From Kitasatospora sp. DSM 101779 (lineage in GTDB: Bacteria > Actinomycetota > Actinomycetes > Streptomycetales > Streptomycetaceae), in assembly GCF_025655475.1 (NCBI RefSeq), contig NZ_JAHTIK010000001.1, positions 4,649,065 through 4,689,056 of the forward strand: a DNA stretch of 39,992 nucleotides, read 5' to 3'. A program made the position numbers and the translations under genes. This document shows positions 1-8,090 of this stretch, piece by piece (positions within the stretch are counted from its first letter, which is position 1; each line of letters starts with the position of its first letter). Below the pieces are notes generated by a model. It was not told the origin of the DNA and ran no database searches. It was given only the letters and a program-made list of their open reading frames with translations.

Positions 1-305
1 CCGTCCGGCGGGGCGGGCGCGCGCACGGGGGCGCCGGCGAAGGCGGCGTCGGCCCCGGACTCCAGACGGCGCAGGCAGCAGTGCCGGGCCAGGGCGTACA
101 GCCAGGCCCGGCGGAGTGCCGGGTCGGCGAGCCGGGCGCCGTGCCGCAGCGCCAGGTCGCGGACCTCCGCGACGGCGGCCACGGCGGCGTCGTGCTCGCA
201 CAGGACGGAGAGGCAGTAGGTGAACAGGCCGTCCACGTGCTGCCCGTAGGCGTGCAGGACCGGTGCCCCGGCGGTGGCCACCGGGCTCTCAAGCAAGCTC
301 GTCAC
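1..305 (-). CDS. ECF sigma factor-like protein, N-terminal part (runs off window)
   Basis: This is an open frame from a GTG at 305 to the window edge, giving 101 residues. The segment around residues 28-80 resembles sigma-70 region 2: a short aromatic/Leu-rich helix (LFTYCLSVL), an acidic stretch with repeated Ala-Val, then 'RRAWLYALARHCCLRRL', which matches the usual RxWLyxIARn pattern at the end of region 2. Region 4 would lie outside the window, so I cannot tell whether it is a working sigma factor or a sigma-like protein. The start is supported by GGAG just upstream and by a TACCGT -10-like hexamer 7 nt before the GTG. The gene is divergent from radA. The assignment to the sigma superfamily is by motif only. 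Confidence 0.6.
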   Translation of the reverse strand, partial: MTSLLESPVATAGAPVLHAYGQHVDGLFTYCLSVLCEHDAAVAAVAEVRDLALRHGARLADPALRRAWLYALARHCCLRRLESGADAAFAGAPVRAPAPPD

Positions 306-312
306 GGCTCCG

Positions 313-318
313 ACGGTA
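313..318 (-). promoter_or_regulatory. -10-like hexamer TACCGT of the ECF-like gene
   Basis: TACCGT lies 7 nt upstream of the GTG start. It is one of ten genes in the window with the TAnnnT-N6-8-start spacing expected of leaderless actinobacterial transcripts. No clear -35 is visible. Confidence 0.4.
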
Positions 319-532
319 GGGACGGAATTCGCCCGGTCCGGTGGTTTCCCGGCGCTTGTACTTCTTTCGGGTAACAGCACCGGTCGACCCGTGACCCCGC
401 GCGCACCGGCCCCGCGCGCCGCCCGGACGCCCCATGCCCCCCCCGGGCGACGAGGGGCGGTCCGCGGGGCTGCGGAGCGACCCCGGCCGGGCCGGAGCGC
501 GCGGACCGGCCCGCGTTGTCGGACCCACCGGC

Positions 533-538
533 TACGGT
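533..538 (+). promoter_or_regulatory. -10-like hexamer TACGGT of radA
   Basis: TACGGT lies 7 nt upstream of the ATG at 546, and there is no Shine-Dalgarno sequence. This supports a leaderless transcript and the ATG start over the TTG 30 nt upstream, which would place the hexamer inside the gene. Confidence 0.5.
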
Positions 539-545
539 TGGCCGC

Positions 546-2078
546 ATGGCAGCCCGCACCAAGACCACCGCCAAGCCGCGCCCGGCGTACCGCTGCACCG
601 AGTGCGGCAACCAGCTCCCCAAGTGGGTGGGCCGCTGCCCGGAGTGCAACTCCTGGGGCACGGTCGAGGAGTACGGCGCCGTCCCGCTGCGGACGACCGC
701 GGCCGGCCCGGTCAGCTCCCCGGCGAAGCCGATCGGCCAGGTCGACGGCCAGGTGGCGACGGCCCGCACCACCGGCGTGCCGGAGCTGGACCGGGTGCTC
801 GGCGGCGGCCTGGTGCCCGGCGCCGTGGTGCTGCTCGCCGGCGAGCCCGGCGTCGGCAAGTCCACCCTGCTGCTGGACGTGGCCGCCAAGGCGGCGAGCG
901 AGCGGCACCGTACCCTGTACGTCACCGGCGAGGAGTCCGCCGGCCAGGTCCGGCTGCGCGCCGACCGGATCAACGCCCTCTCCGAGCACCTCTACCTGGC
1001 CGCCGAGTCGGACCTCGGGGCGGTGCTCGGCCACATCGAGGCGGTGAACCCGGGGCTGCTGATCCTCGACTCGGTGCAGACCATCGCCTCCGCCGAGCTG
1101 GACGGCGCGCCCGGCGGCCCGGCCCAGGTCCGCGAGGTGGCGAACGCGCTGATCAGGGCCTCCAAGGATCGCGGCATGGCCACCCTGCTGGTCGGCCACG
1201 TCACCAAGGACGGCCAGATCGCCGGCCCGCGCCTGCTGGAGCACCTGGTCGACGTGGTGCTGAGCTTCGAGGGCGACCGGCACGCCCGGCTGCGGATCAT
1301 CCGCGGGGTCAAGAACCGCTACGGGGCGACCGACGAGGTCGGCTGCTTCGAGCTGCACGACGAGGGGATCGCCGGTCTGGCCGATCCGTCCGGGCTCTTC
1401 CTGACCAGGCGTGACAAGCCGGTGCCGGGCACCTGCCTGACCGTCACCCTGGAGGGCCGCCGCCCGCTGGTCGCCGAGGTGCAGGCGCTGATGGTGGATT
1501 CGCAGATCCCCTCGCCGCGCCGGACGACCTCCGGCCTGGAGTCGCCCCGCATCGCGATGATCCTGGCGGTGGTCGAGCGCCACGGCGGGGTGAAGTTGGG
1601 CAAGCAGGACATCTACACCGCGACGGTCGGCGGCGTGAAGCTCACCGAACCCTCCGCGGACCTCGCCATCGCCCTGGCGGTGGCCAGCTCCTCCTCCGAC
1701 ACCCCGCTGCCGAGCAACCTGGTCGCCATCGGCGAGGTCGGGCTGGCGGGCGAGGTGCGCCGGGTGACGGGTGTGCAGCGCCGGCTGGCCGAGGCCCACC
1801 GGCTGGGCTTCACACATGCGCTCGTCCCGCCGGACCCGGGCAAGGTGCCGCCGGGGATGAAGGTGGTGGAGGTCTCGGACATCGGCGAGGCGCTGCGGGC
1901 GATCCCGGGCCGCCGCCGTGCCGCGCGGCCCCGTCAGGAGCAGTCCGCGCCGCCGGCCGCCGCCCCCCGGGGCAGCGCCGGCGACCCTGCCCGGGCGGCC
2001 CTGCAGGCCTACGTCCCGGCCCACCCGGAGGAGCTGATGGACGGCTGGGAGCCGGTCGGCGCGGACGAACTCGGCTGA
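546..2078 (+). CDS. radA: DNA repair protein RadA (Sms)
   Basis: RadA is a RecA-like ATPase that acts in branch migration and processing of recombination intermediates. The 510-residue product has the full family layout. An N-terminal zinc finger has Cys17, Cys20, Cys31 and Cys34 (CxxC...CxxC). A Walker A loop GEPGVGKST lies at about 99-107, followed by the RadA-specific KNRYG motif. The C-terminal Lon-like domain is followed by a variable Pro/Ala-rich tail. I chose the ATG at 546 because a TACGGT hexamer lies 7 nt upstream; a TTG at 516 is in frame but less likely. disA follows 130 nt downstream on the same strand, a pairing common in bacteria. I see no strong hairpin between them, so some read-through into disA is possible. 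Confidence 0.96.
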   Translation: MAARTKTTAKPRPAYRCTECGNQLPKWVGRCPECNSWGTVEEYGAVPLRTTAAGPVSSPAKPIGQVDGQVATARTTGVPELDRVLGGGLVPGAVVLLAGEPGVGKSTLLLDVAAKAASERHRTLYVTGEESAGQVRLRADRINALSEHLYLAAESDLGAVLGHIEAVNPGLLILDSVQTIASAELDGAPGGPAQVREVANALIRASKDRGMATLLVGHVTKDGQIAGPRLLEHLVDVVLSFEGDRHARLRIIRGVKNRYGATDEVGCFELHDEGIAGLADPSGLFLTRRDKPVPGTCLTVTLEGRRPLVAEVQALMVDSQIPSPRRTTSGLESPRIAMILAVVERHGGVKLGKQDIYTATVGGVKLTEPSADLAIALAVASSSSDTPLPSNLVAIGEVGLAGEVRRVTGVQRRLAEAHRLGFTHALVPPDPGKVPPGMKVVEVSDIGEALRAIPGRRRAARPRQEQSAPPAAAPRGSAGDPARAALQAYVPAHPEELMDGWEPVGADELG

Positions 2079-2091
2079 CTCCGGCCCCGCT

Positions 2092-2144
2092 ATTGCCGCA
2101 CGCAGTTAGACTTTGCCCTGTCTAATGGGCAATCGGTAATCGGT
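2092..2144 (+). promoter_or_regulatory. Nested dyad and tandem repeat upstream of disA
   Basis: The radA-disA gap holds TTAGAC (2106-2111) and GTCTAA (2120-2125), separated by 8 nt. These are flanked by ATTGCC (2092-2097) and GGCAAT (2128-2133), an outer inverted pair. A perfect tandem of AATCGGT follows at 2131-2144. The stretch is clearly richer in A+T than its surroundings. It could hold the disA promoter and an operator; the binding protein is unknown. Confidence 0.45.
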
Positions 2145-2208
2145 GCAGTAATAAGCGAGAGACCGTCGGGCGCCGCGCCACGCGGTCCGGCTCGACCGGA
2201 GGAGTCAC

Positions 2209-3315
2209 GTGGCAGCCAGCGACCGGGCGGACAGGTCCCCCCGCGAGGAGGCCCTGCTGCGGGCTTCCCTCAGTGCGATTGCGCCCGGCACGGCGCTGCG
2301 GGACGGCCTGGAGCGCGTGCTGCGGGCCAACACCGGCGGGCTCATCGTGCTCGGCTTCGACAAGAGCGTGGAGTCGCTCTGCACCGGCGGTTTCGTGCTG
2401 GACGTCGAGTTCACCGCCACCCGGCTGCGCGAGCTCTGCAAGCTCGACGGCGCGGTGATCCTGGACAAGGACATCACCAAGATCGTCCGGGCCGGTGTGC
2501 ACCTGATGCCGGACTCCGCCATTCCGACCGACGAGACCGGCACCCGCCACCGCACCGCCGAGCGGGTGAACCGGCAGACCGGTTTCCCGGTGGTCGCCGT
2601 CTCGCACTCGATGCGGCTGATCGCGATGTACGTCAACGGCTCCCGCCGGGTGCTGGAGGACTCCACCACCGTCCTCTCCCGCGCCAACCAGGCGCTCGCC
2701 ACCCTGGAGCGGTACAAGCTCCGGCTGGACGAGGTCGCCGGCACGCTCTCCGCGCTGGAGATCGAGGACCTGGTCACCGTCCGCGACGTGGCCGCCGTCG
2801 TCCAGCGGCTGGAGATGGTCCGCCTGATCGCCGCCGAGATCGCCGGCTACGTGCTGGAGCTCGGCACCGACGGCCGGCTGCTCTCGCTGCAGCTGGACGA
2901 GCTGATCGCCGGCGTGGAGCCGGAGCGCGAGCTCGTCGCCCGGGACTACTTCCCCGAGCGGGCCGCCAAGAAGGGCCGGACGGTCACCGAGGTGCTCGCC
3001 GACCTGGAGGCGCTCACCCACGCCGAGCTGCTCGACCTGCAGACGGTGGTCAAGGCGCTCGGCTACTCGGGCTCGCTGGAGGCGCTGGACTCGGCGGTCT
3101 CACCGCGCGGCTACCGGCTGCTCGCCAAGGTGCCCCGCCTGCCGAACACCGTGATCGAGCGCCTGGTGGAGCACTTCGGCGGCCTGCAGAAGCTGCTGGC
3201 CGCCAGCATCGACGACCTGCAGACGGTCGAGGGCGTCGGCGAGACCCGGGCCCGCTCGGTGCGCGAGGGGCTGTCCCGCCTCGCCGAGTCGTCGATCCTC
3301 GAGCGCTACGTCTGA
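2209..3315 (+). CDS. disA: DNA integrity scanning diadenylate cyclase DisA
   Basis: DisA makes cyclic di-AMP from two ATP and slows when it meets branched DNA. The 368-residue length fits the family. The N-terminal DAC domain shows the catalytic Asp-Gly-Ala (residues 80-82) and the Arg-His-Arg triplet (113-115). A long helical linker follows, then a C-terminal RuvA-like helix-hairpin-helix (about 315-360, with VEGVGETRA) that binds DNA. The start is GTG, preceded by a strong GGAGGAG. In Streptomyces c-di-AMP affects osmotic balance and cell-wall hydrolase expression (established for the genus). Placement after radA fits a shared role in sensing recombination intermediates. A perfect hairpin ends the gene. 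Confidence 0.97.
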   Translation: MAASDRADRSPREEALLRASLSAIAPGTALRDGLERVLRANTGGLIVLGFDKSVESLCTGGFVLDVEFTATRLRELCKLDGAVILDKDITKIVRAGVHLMPDSAIPTDETGTRHRTAERVNRQTGFPVVAVSHSMRLIAMYVNGSRRVLEDSTTVLSRANQALATLERYKLRLDEVAGTLSALEIEDLVTVRDVAAVVQRLEMVRLIAAEIAGYVLELGTDGRLLSLQLDELIAGVEPERELVARDYFPERAAKKGRTVTEVLADLEALTHAELLDLQTVVKALGYSGSLEALDSAVSPRGYRLLAKVPRLPNTVIERLVEHFGGLQKLLAASIDDLQTVEGVGETRARSVREGLSRLAESSILERYV

Positions 3316-3349
3316 CACCCGGCGGCCCGCTCCGGGGCCGGGAGCACCA

Positions 3350-3379
3350 CCGGCCCGTCCGGTGGGGCGGACGGGCCGG
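3350..3379 (+). terminator. Hairpin terminator of disA
   Basis: There is a perfect 11-bp stem (3350-3360 with 3369-3379) around an 8-nt loop, 35 nt after the disA stop. No T-run follows, which is usual in actinobacteria. Confidence 0.8.
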
Positions 3380-3614
3380 CTGCTGCCACCACTCTGCCCG
3401 TTCGGCAGGTTCGCGACAAAGAGGCTTTCCCGACACCGCACACGCTTCACACGAGCGGGCAGCATTCGGGGCGGCGAACCGGGACGTACCGGTACACACC
3501 GCCGCTGTCGAAACCCGCCCGTGACGCCGCGTCGGACGGCCGACACGCGCCCGTCACACCGCCCGGTGCCGCCCTGGCCGAAAACCGCCGCAGCGGCCGC
3601 TCCGCACAGGCAGA

Positions 3615-3648
3615 ACGGCCCGCCCCCGAGGTGCCGGGGGCGGGCCGT
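3615..3648 (-). terminator. Hairpin terminator of the 3668-4519 gene
   Basis: There is a perfect 13-bp GC stem (3615-3627 with 3636-3648) and an 8-nt loop, 19 nt beyond the stop of the leftward gene. Confidence 0.8.
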
Positions 3649-3667
3649 CCCTGGGCTTGCGCCGGGG

Positions 3668-4519
3668 TCAGTCCTCCAGGCGGATGGACGTCCGGGCCGA
3701 GACCGGGCCGCCGGACGGGCCGGTCAGGTCGGCCTGGACGAGGTAGTTGCCCGCGCCGGCCGGCGTGCCGTCGGCGGACGCGCACTGCGGCTTGCTGCGG
3801 TTGCGGTTCCAGGTGAAGTTCTCGGTCAGCCCGGCGCCGGCGGCCAGCTGCACCCAGGTCGCCTGCCGGTTCGCCGGGCAGTCGCCGGAGGACCAGACCC
3901 GCTCTCCGCTGCTGGCGGTGACGGTCAGCGTCGAGGCCGCACGGCCGAGGTCCACCCGGCAGCCGGCGCCCGAGGTGTTGCGGACGGTCAGCGAGAACCT
4001 CGGCTTGACCTTGGTGGTGTACGAGTTGAGGCCGCTCGCCAGCTCCAGCGAGACCTGGGAGGTCGAGCAGGCGGGCAGGGCCATCACCTCGGCGGTGTTG
4101 GTCGGCGGCTGGCCGCCGCCCGTGCCGCCGGCGCTGCCGGTGCCGCCGGCCGCGGAGCCGTCGGTGCCGCCTGCGGTGCTGCCGGTGCCGTCCGAACTGC
4201 CGCCGCCCGTACCGCCGGTGGAGAGGCTGACGTCCCCGCCGGAGGAGCCGGTGCCGCCGGTCGCCGTGCCGCCGGTCGAACCGCCGGTGCCGCCGGGGCG
4301 CGAGGTGATGGCCGAGCCGGACGGGCTGGCGCCGGGAGTGATCGACTGGGCGGGGGCTGCCTGAGCGGTCTTCTTCTGCCCCTGCCCGCCGTCGCCCGAT
4401 CCGGCGAGCAGCCAGACCACCAGCGCCGCGACGACGGCCAGCGCGGCGAGCACGACAAGACGCCGTCGCCAGTAGATCGAGGCGGGCAACGGTCCCACGG
4501 GTTGACGCAGAGAGGGCAC
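3668..4519 (-). CDS. Membrane-anchored Gly/Ser/Thr-rich extracellular protein, unknown function
   Basis: The product is 283 residues. A short basic N-terminus ending in YWRRR precedes one hydrophobic segment (about residues 22-39). Next comes a roughly 100-residue linker made almost wholly of Gly, Ser, Thr and Ala, then a folded-looking C-terminal domain of about 135 residues. That domain has Cys pairs and beta-rich sequence (FSLTVRNTSGAGC, FTWNRNRSKPQC), like the DUF4232-type or Ig-like domains on actinobacterial surfaces. I infer export with the C-terminus outside. I chose the GTG at 4519 because TAGAGT lies exactly 6 nt upstream; an in-frame TTG at 4525 would fall between hexamer and start. 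It is convergent with disA. No function can be assigned. Confidence 0.8.
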   Translation of the reverse strand: MPSLRQPVGPLPASIYWRRRLVVLAALAVVAALVVWLLAGSGDGGQGQKKTAQAAPAQSITPGASPSGSAITSRPGGTGGSTGGTATGGTGSSGGDVSLSTGGTGGGSSDGTGSTAGGTDGSAAGGTGSAGGTGGGQPPTNTAEVMALPACSTSQVSLELASGLNSYTTKVKPRFSLTVRNTSGAGCRVDLGRAASTLTVTASSGERVWSSGDCPANRQATWVQLAAGAGLTENFTWNRNRSKPQCASADGTPAGAGNYLVQADLTGPSGGPVSARTSIRLED

Positions 4520-4525
4520 GCGCAA

Positions 4526-4531
4526 ACTCTA
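4526..4531 (-). promoter_or_regulatory. -10-like hexamer TAGAGT, leaderless start
   Basis: TAGAGT lies 6 nt upstream of the GTG at 4519. It decides the start of this gene against the TTG two codons upstream. Confidence 0.5.
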
Positions 4532-4548
4532 CGAGACTGTGTGCACCC

Positions 4549-4562
4549 GTTGATGCATCAAC
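4549..4562. promoter_or_regulatory. 14-bp perfect palindrome, candidate operator
   Basis: GTTGATGCATCAAC lies between two divergent genes, about 18 bp upstream of the TAGAGT hexamer of the leftward gene and about 100 bp upstream of the rhomboid -10. A TTGAT-TCAA dyad of this length is typical of MarR-type operators. No MarR gene is present here, so the regulator is unknown. Confidence 0.45.
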
Positions 4563-4664
4563 ACTGTACGGGGATCACTTCCTTCACATGATCCGCCATT
4601 TGCTCCGGACGGGCGAGACCGTTCAGGGCATTTCCCAGGCCTGTGCCGGCCCCCCGCTGCGCCC

Positions 4665-4670
4665 TATAGT
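4665..4670 (+). promoter_or_regulatory. -10 hexamer TATAGT of the rhomboid gene
   Basis: TATAGT lies 6 nt upstream of the ATG at 4677 with no ribosome binding site. This is the best-matching of the ten leaderless-type -10 elements. Confidence 0.55.
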
Positions 4671-4676
4671 CACGGC

Positions 4677-5426
4677 ATGGCGACCGAGCAGCGCACCGAA
4701 CCCGACCCGGCCCGAACCGTCGCCGAGGCGCGGCGCGCGTTCTTCGTGATGTTCGCCTTCCTCTGCACGGTGTGGGCCCTGCAACTGGCCAACTGGCTCG
4801 GCGACTACGCGCTCACCCTCGACTTCGGCATCCGCTCGCACCGGCTCGAACGGCTGCCGGACGTGCTCGCCGCCCCGCTGCTGCACGTGAACTGGCAGCA
4901 CGTGGAGAGCAATTCGGGCCCGCTGTTCGTCTTCGGCTTCCTCGCGGCGTACCGCGGGGTGAAGAAGTTCCTCGGGCTGACCCTGCTGGTGGCGCTGACC
5001 AGCGGCGTCGCCGTCTGGCTCTTCGAACGCGAGCAGGTGGTGACGGTCGGCGCCAGCGGGCTGATCTACGGCTACTTCGGCTACGTGGTGCTGCGCGGCC
5101 TGATCGACCGGAACCTCATCGACAGCCTGGTCGGTCTGGTGATGGCAGCCTCGTTCGCCTACATCCTCACCACCGCCGTGCCGGGCACACCGGGCGTGAG
5201 CTGGCTGGGGCACCTCGGCGGACTCGTCGGCGGCCTGCTCGGCGCCTGGCTGTTGCGCGGGCGCGGCACCCGTACCGACCGGGCCGCCGGGGTCGCCCGG
5301 GGCACCGGCGCCGATCAGGGGGCCGTCCGAACGGTGCCCGCCCGGGGCATCGCCGGCGCCCCCGGCAACCTGCCGGAGAGCCCCCGGGCCGCACTGCTCA
5401 AGGAGTTGGACGACCTCGGCCTCTGA
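4677..5426 (+). CDS. Rhomboid family intramembrane serine protease
   Basis: The 249-residue polytopic membrane protein has the rhomboid catalytic signature. The motif HxxxxHxxxN (His70, His75, Asn79) lies in the second membrane segment. The nucleophile is in GASG (Ser127), and the partner His179 is in GHLGG near the last membrane segment. About six hydrophobic segments cover residues 22-195. A cytosolic Arg/Gly/Pro-rich tail of about 55 residues follows. The enzyme would cut single-pass membrane proteins within the bilayer; its substrate is unknown. The membrane-anchored protein encoded divergently next door could be one, but that is speculation. mutY starts 84 nt downstream on the same strand, so the two may be co-transcribed. 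The start is fixed by the TATAGT hexamer 6 nt upstream. Confidence 0.9.
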   Translation: MATEQRTEPDPARTVAEARRAFFVMFAFLCTVWALQLANWLGDYALTLDFGIRSHRLERLPDVLAAPLLHVNWQHVESNSGPLFVFGFLAAYRGVKKFLGLTLLVALTSGVAVWLFEREQVVTVGASGLIYGYFGYVVLRGLIDRNLIDSLVGLVMAASFAYILTTAVPGTPGVSWLGHLGGLVGGLLGAWLLRGRGTRTDRAAGVARGTGADQGAVRTVPARGIAGAPGNLPESPRAALLKELDDLGL

Positions 5427-5510
5427 CGGTCGCGCCCCCTGCCGTCGGCCTGCCGGGCCCGGCCGACCCGGTCCGGCCGCCCTCGGCGGCGTGGGAGGAT
5501 CGGGAGTGCC

Positions 5511-6401
5511 ATGGTTGCCATCAATGCCACTCCCTCCCGGCTGCACTCCGCCGTCATCGGCTGGTACGAGGCCAACGCCCGCGACCTGCCCTGGCGGGAC
5601 TCGACCGCCACGCCCTGGGCGGTGATGGTCAGCGAGTTCATGCTCCAGCAGACCCCGGTGAAGCGGGTGCTGCCCGCCTACGCGGCCTGGCTGGAGCGCT
5701 GGCCCACCCCGGCCGACCTGGCCGCCGACGCCCCGGGCGAGGCCGTCCGGATGTGGGGCAGGCTCGGCTACCCGCGGCGTGCGCTGCGGCTGCACGGCGC
5801 CGCGGTGGCCATCACCGAGCAGCACGGCGGGCGGGTGCCGGAGGACCATGCGGCGCTGCTGGCGCTGCCCGGCGTCGGCGAGTACACCGCGGCCGCGGTC
5901 GCCTCCTTCGCCTTCCGGCAGCGGCACGTGGTGCTGGACACCAACGTCCGCCGGGTGTTCGCCCGGGCGGTGACCGGCGTGGAGTACCCGGCGCAGGCGA
6001 CCACCGCCGCCGAACGCCGCACCGCGACCGCGTACCTGCCCGAGGACGACGACCGGGCGGCGACCTGGGCCGTCGCCGTGATGGAGCTCGGCGCGCTGGT
6101 CTGCACCGCACGCGGCCCCGAGTGCGCCGACTGCCCGCTGTTCGCCGACTGCGCCTGGCAGAAGGCCGGCCGCCCGCCGTACGAGGGCCCGGCCCGCCGA
6201 GGGCAGACCTACGAGGGCACCGACCGCCAGGTCCGCGGCAAGTTGCTCGCCGTGCTGCGCGAGGCGCACGGCGAGGTGCCGCAGGCCCGGCTGGACGCCG
6301 TCTGGCCGGACGCCGTGCAGCGGGCCCGGGCCCTGGACGGGCTGGTCGCCGACGGCCTGGTCGAACCCGTCGCGCAGGGCGTCTACCGGCTGCCGGGCTG
6401 A
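5511..6401 (+). CDS. mutY: A/G-specific adenine glycosylase
   Basis: MutY removes adenine mispaired with 8-oxoguanine. The 296-residue protein has the helix-hairpin-helix LPGVGEYTA (about 119-127). The catalytic Glu42 lies in SEFMLQQT and the catalytic Asp143 in LDTNV. The [4Fe-4S] cluster has Cys198, Cys205, Cys208 and Cys214 in the exact CX6CX2CX5C spacing. It is shorter than E. coli MutY (about 350). The C-terminal NUDIX-like 8-oxoG recognition domain is reduced to about 70 residues, with a winged-helix-like end; this short form is common in actinobacteria. The ATG follows GGAGG/GGGAG. A large bidirectional hairpin lies after the stop. Confidence 0.95.
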   Translation: MVAINATPSRLHSAVIGWYEANARDLPWRDSTATPWAVMVSEFMLQQTPVKRVLPAYAAWLERWPTPADLAADAPGEAVRMWGRLGYPRRALRLHGAAVAITEQHGGRVPEDHAALLALPGVGEYTAAAVASFAFRQRHVVLDTNVRRVFARAVTGVEYPAQATTAAERRTATAYLPEDDDRAATWAVAVMELGALVCTARGPECADCPLFADCAWQKAGRPPYEGPARRGQTYEGTDRQVRGKLLAVLREAHGEVPQARLDAVWPDAVQRARALDGLVADGLVEPVAQGVYRLPG

Positions 6402-6412
6402 CCGGCCCGGAA

Positions 6413-6456
6413 ACGGACAGGGCCCGCCCGGCACGTGCCGGGCGGGCCCTGTCCGT
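6413..6456. terminator. 44-nt perfect palindrome, bidirectional terminator
   Basis: The stretch is a perfect inverted repeat centred at 6434/6435, giving a stem of about 20 bp with a CACGTG tip. It serves mutY (rightward) and the exporter gene (leftward), with 11 nt to each stop. Confidence 0.9.
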
Positions 6457-6466
6457 CGTACGGGGA

Positions 6467-8047
6467 TCAGACCGCTTCGAGCTGTGTCTCGGGCTTCTGC
6501 GCCGCACCGCCGCGCAGCGGCACCTCGCGCAGGAAGACCGCCGCGGCGACCGCGACCAGGCTGATCACGGCGCCCCACAGGAAGACGGTGTGCATGCCGT
6601 TGGCGACGGCGTGGTGGTAGGCGTCCTGCTGGGCAGGGCCCATTTTGCGCAGCGCCGCGGGGCCCATCTGGCCGAGGTTGCCGATCTTCGCGCCGCCGAG
6701 CCGCTCCTTCATGGTCTCGGTGACCTGGTGGTTGAAGAGCGCGCCGAACAGCGCCACACCGATCGAACCGCCGATGGTGCGGAACAGCGTGGCGGTGGAG
6801 GAGGCCACGCCCATGTCCTTGAGCTCGACGCTGTTCTGCGCCACCAGCATGGTCACCTGCATCAGGAAGCCCATGCCGGCGCCCAGCACGACCATCCAGC
6901 AGGCCGAGGTGAACCGGCTGGTGTCGGTGCCGAGGGTGGAGAGCAGCAGCGAGCCGCCCGCCATCACCGCGGTGCCGATGATCGGGTAGATGCGGTACTT
7001 GCCGGTCTTGGTGATGGCCTGGCCGACCACCAGCGAGATGACCAGCATGCCGAACATCATCGGCATCAGCAGCAGGCCGGAGTTGGTCGCCGAGGCGCCC
7101 TGCACCGTCTGCTGGTAGAGCGGCAGGAAGGTCACCGCCCCGAACATCGCGAAACCGACGATGAAGCCGATCACCGAGACCAGGGTGAAGTTGCGGTTCT
7201 TGAAGAGCGTCAGCGGCAGCATCGGCTCCTCGACGCGCTGCTCCACGTAGCAGAAACCGATCAGCGAGGCGACGGCCAGCGCGCCGAGACCCAGGATCTG
7301 CTTGGAGCCCCAGGCGTACTCCGACCCGCCCCAGGTGGTGACCAGGACCAGCGAGGTGATGCCGACGGTCAGCAGCAGCGCGCCCAGGTAGTCGATCCGG
7401 GCGGTGGACCGGACGCTGGGCAGCTTCAGGGTGATCACGATGAAGGCCAGCGCGAGCACGCCGAGCGGCAGGTTGATGTAGAACGTCCAGCGCCAGCTCA
7501 GGTGGTCGGTGATGAAGCCGCCGATCAGCGGGCCGCCGATGGTGGCGAGCGCCATCACCGCGGCGAACATGCCCTGGTACTTGCCGCGGTCACGCGGCGG
7601 GACGAGCGCGCCCATGATCGACATCACGCCGACCATCAGGCCGCCGGCGCCGAGGCCCTGCACGGCGCGGAAGGCGATCAGCTGGCCCATCGAGCCGGAC
7701 AGGCCGGAGAGCGCCGAACCCGCCAGGAAGATCGCGATCGACAGGACGAAGGTGCCCTTGCGGCCGAACATGTCGCCGAGCTTGCCCCAGACGGGGGTGG
7801 AGGCCGCGGTCGCCAGCGTGTAGGCGGTGACCACCCACGACAGGTGCTCGGCGCCGCCGAGCTCGCCGACGATGGTGGGCATCGCGGTGCCGACGATCAG
7901 GTTGTCGAGCATGGCGAGCAGCATCGCGACGACGAGGCCGATCATCACCAGCCGGATCTCGCGCGGCGAGCGCGGGAGGACGTCGGACGCCCCCGCGGCG
8001 TCGGCTGCGGGACCGTCCGCAGCTTTTTCTACCTGCTGGTGTGACAT
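6467..8047 (-). CDS. EmrB/QacA-type MFS drug exporter (DHA2, 14 TM)
   Basis: This is a 526-residue proton-coupled exporter. After a cytosolic N-terminus of about 30 residues there are about 14 hydrophobic segments. MFS motif A is present between TM2 and TM3 (GKLGDMFGRKG), and the DHA2 pattern GGPLIGGFITDHLSWRWTF lies at the TM5-TM6 boundary. The early 'LDNLIVGTAMPTI' in TM1 is typical of the QacA/EmrB branch. The start ATG follows GGGGAGAG. The gene is divergent from a TetR regulator across 219 nt, so repression by that regulator, relieved by a substrate of the pump, is the likely control. The substrate cannot be read from sequence. Confidence 0.93.
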   Translation of the reverse strand: MSHQQVEKAADGPAADAAGASDVLPRSPREIRLVMIGLVVAMLLAMLDNLIVGTAMPTIVGELGGAEHLSWVVTAYTLATAASTPVWGKLGDMFGRKGTFVLSIAIFLAGSALSGLSGSMGQLIAFRAVQGLGAGGLMVGVMSIMGALVPPRDRGKYQGMFAAVMALATIGGPLIGGFITDHLSWRWTFYINLPLGVLALAFIVITLKLPSVRSTARIDYLGALLLTVGITSLVLVTTWGGSEYAWGSKQILGLGALAVASLIGFCYVEQRVEEPMLPLTLFKNRNFTLVSVIGFIVGFAMFGAVTFLPLYQQTVQGASATNSGLLLMPMMFGMLVISLVVGQAITKTGKYRIYPIIGTAVMAGGSLLLSTLGTDTSRFTSACWMVVLGAGMGFLMQVTMLVAQNSVELKDMGVASSTATLFRTIGGSIGVALFGALFNHQVTETMKERLGGAKIGNLGQMGPAALRKMGPAQQDAYHHAVANGMHTVFLWGAVISLVAVAAAVFLREVPLRGGAAQKPETQLEAV

Positions 8048-8090
8048 CGAGACTCTCCCCGGGAGCGGCTCGGCCGCGTGGTGCGCGACC

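Larger units (their letters stand above)
3316..3667. other. Gene-free stretch between disA and the convergent gene
   Basis: This 352 nt gap holds two strong hairpins, one for each convergent gene (3350-3379 and 3615-3648), and a small palindrome GTACCGGTAC at 3486-3495. The roughly 235 nt between the hairpins shows no open frame with actinobacterial character and no RNA structure I recognise. Confidence 0.6.

Noticed and set aside
516..545. TTG start of radA 10 codons upstream
   Set aside because: The TACGGT hexamer would lie inside the gene, and the RadA zinc finger begins normally from the ATG at 546.
4772..8044. Rightward open frame of about 1090 codons over rhomboid, mutY and the exporter
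   Set aside because: Arg/Gly/Ala/His-rich shadow frame; the real genes in this stretch have clear catalytic motifs.
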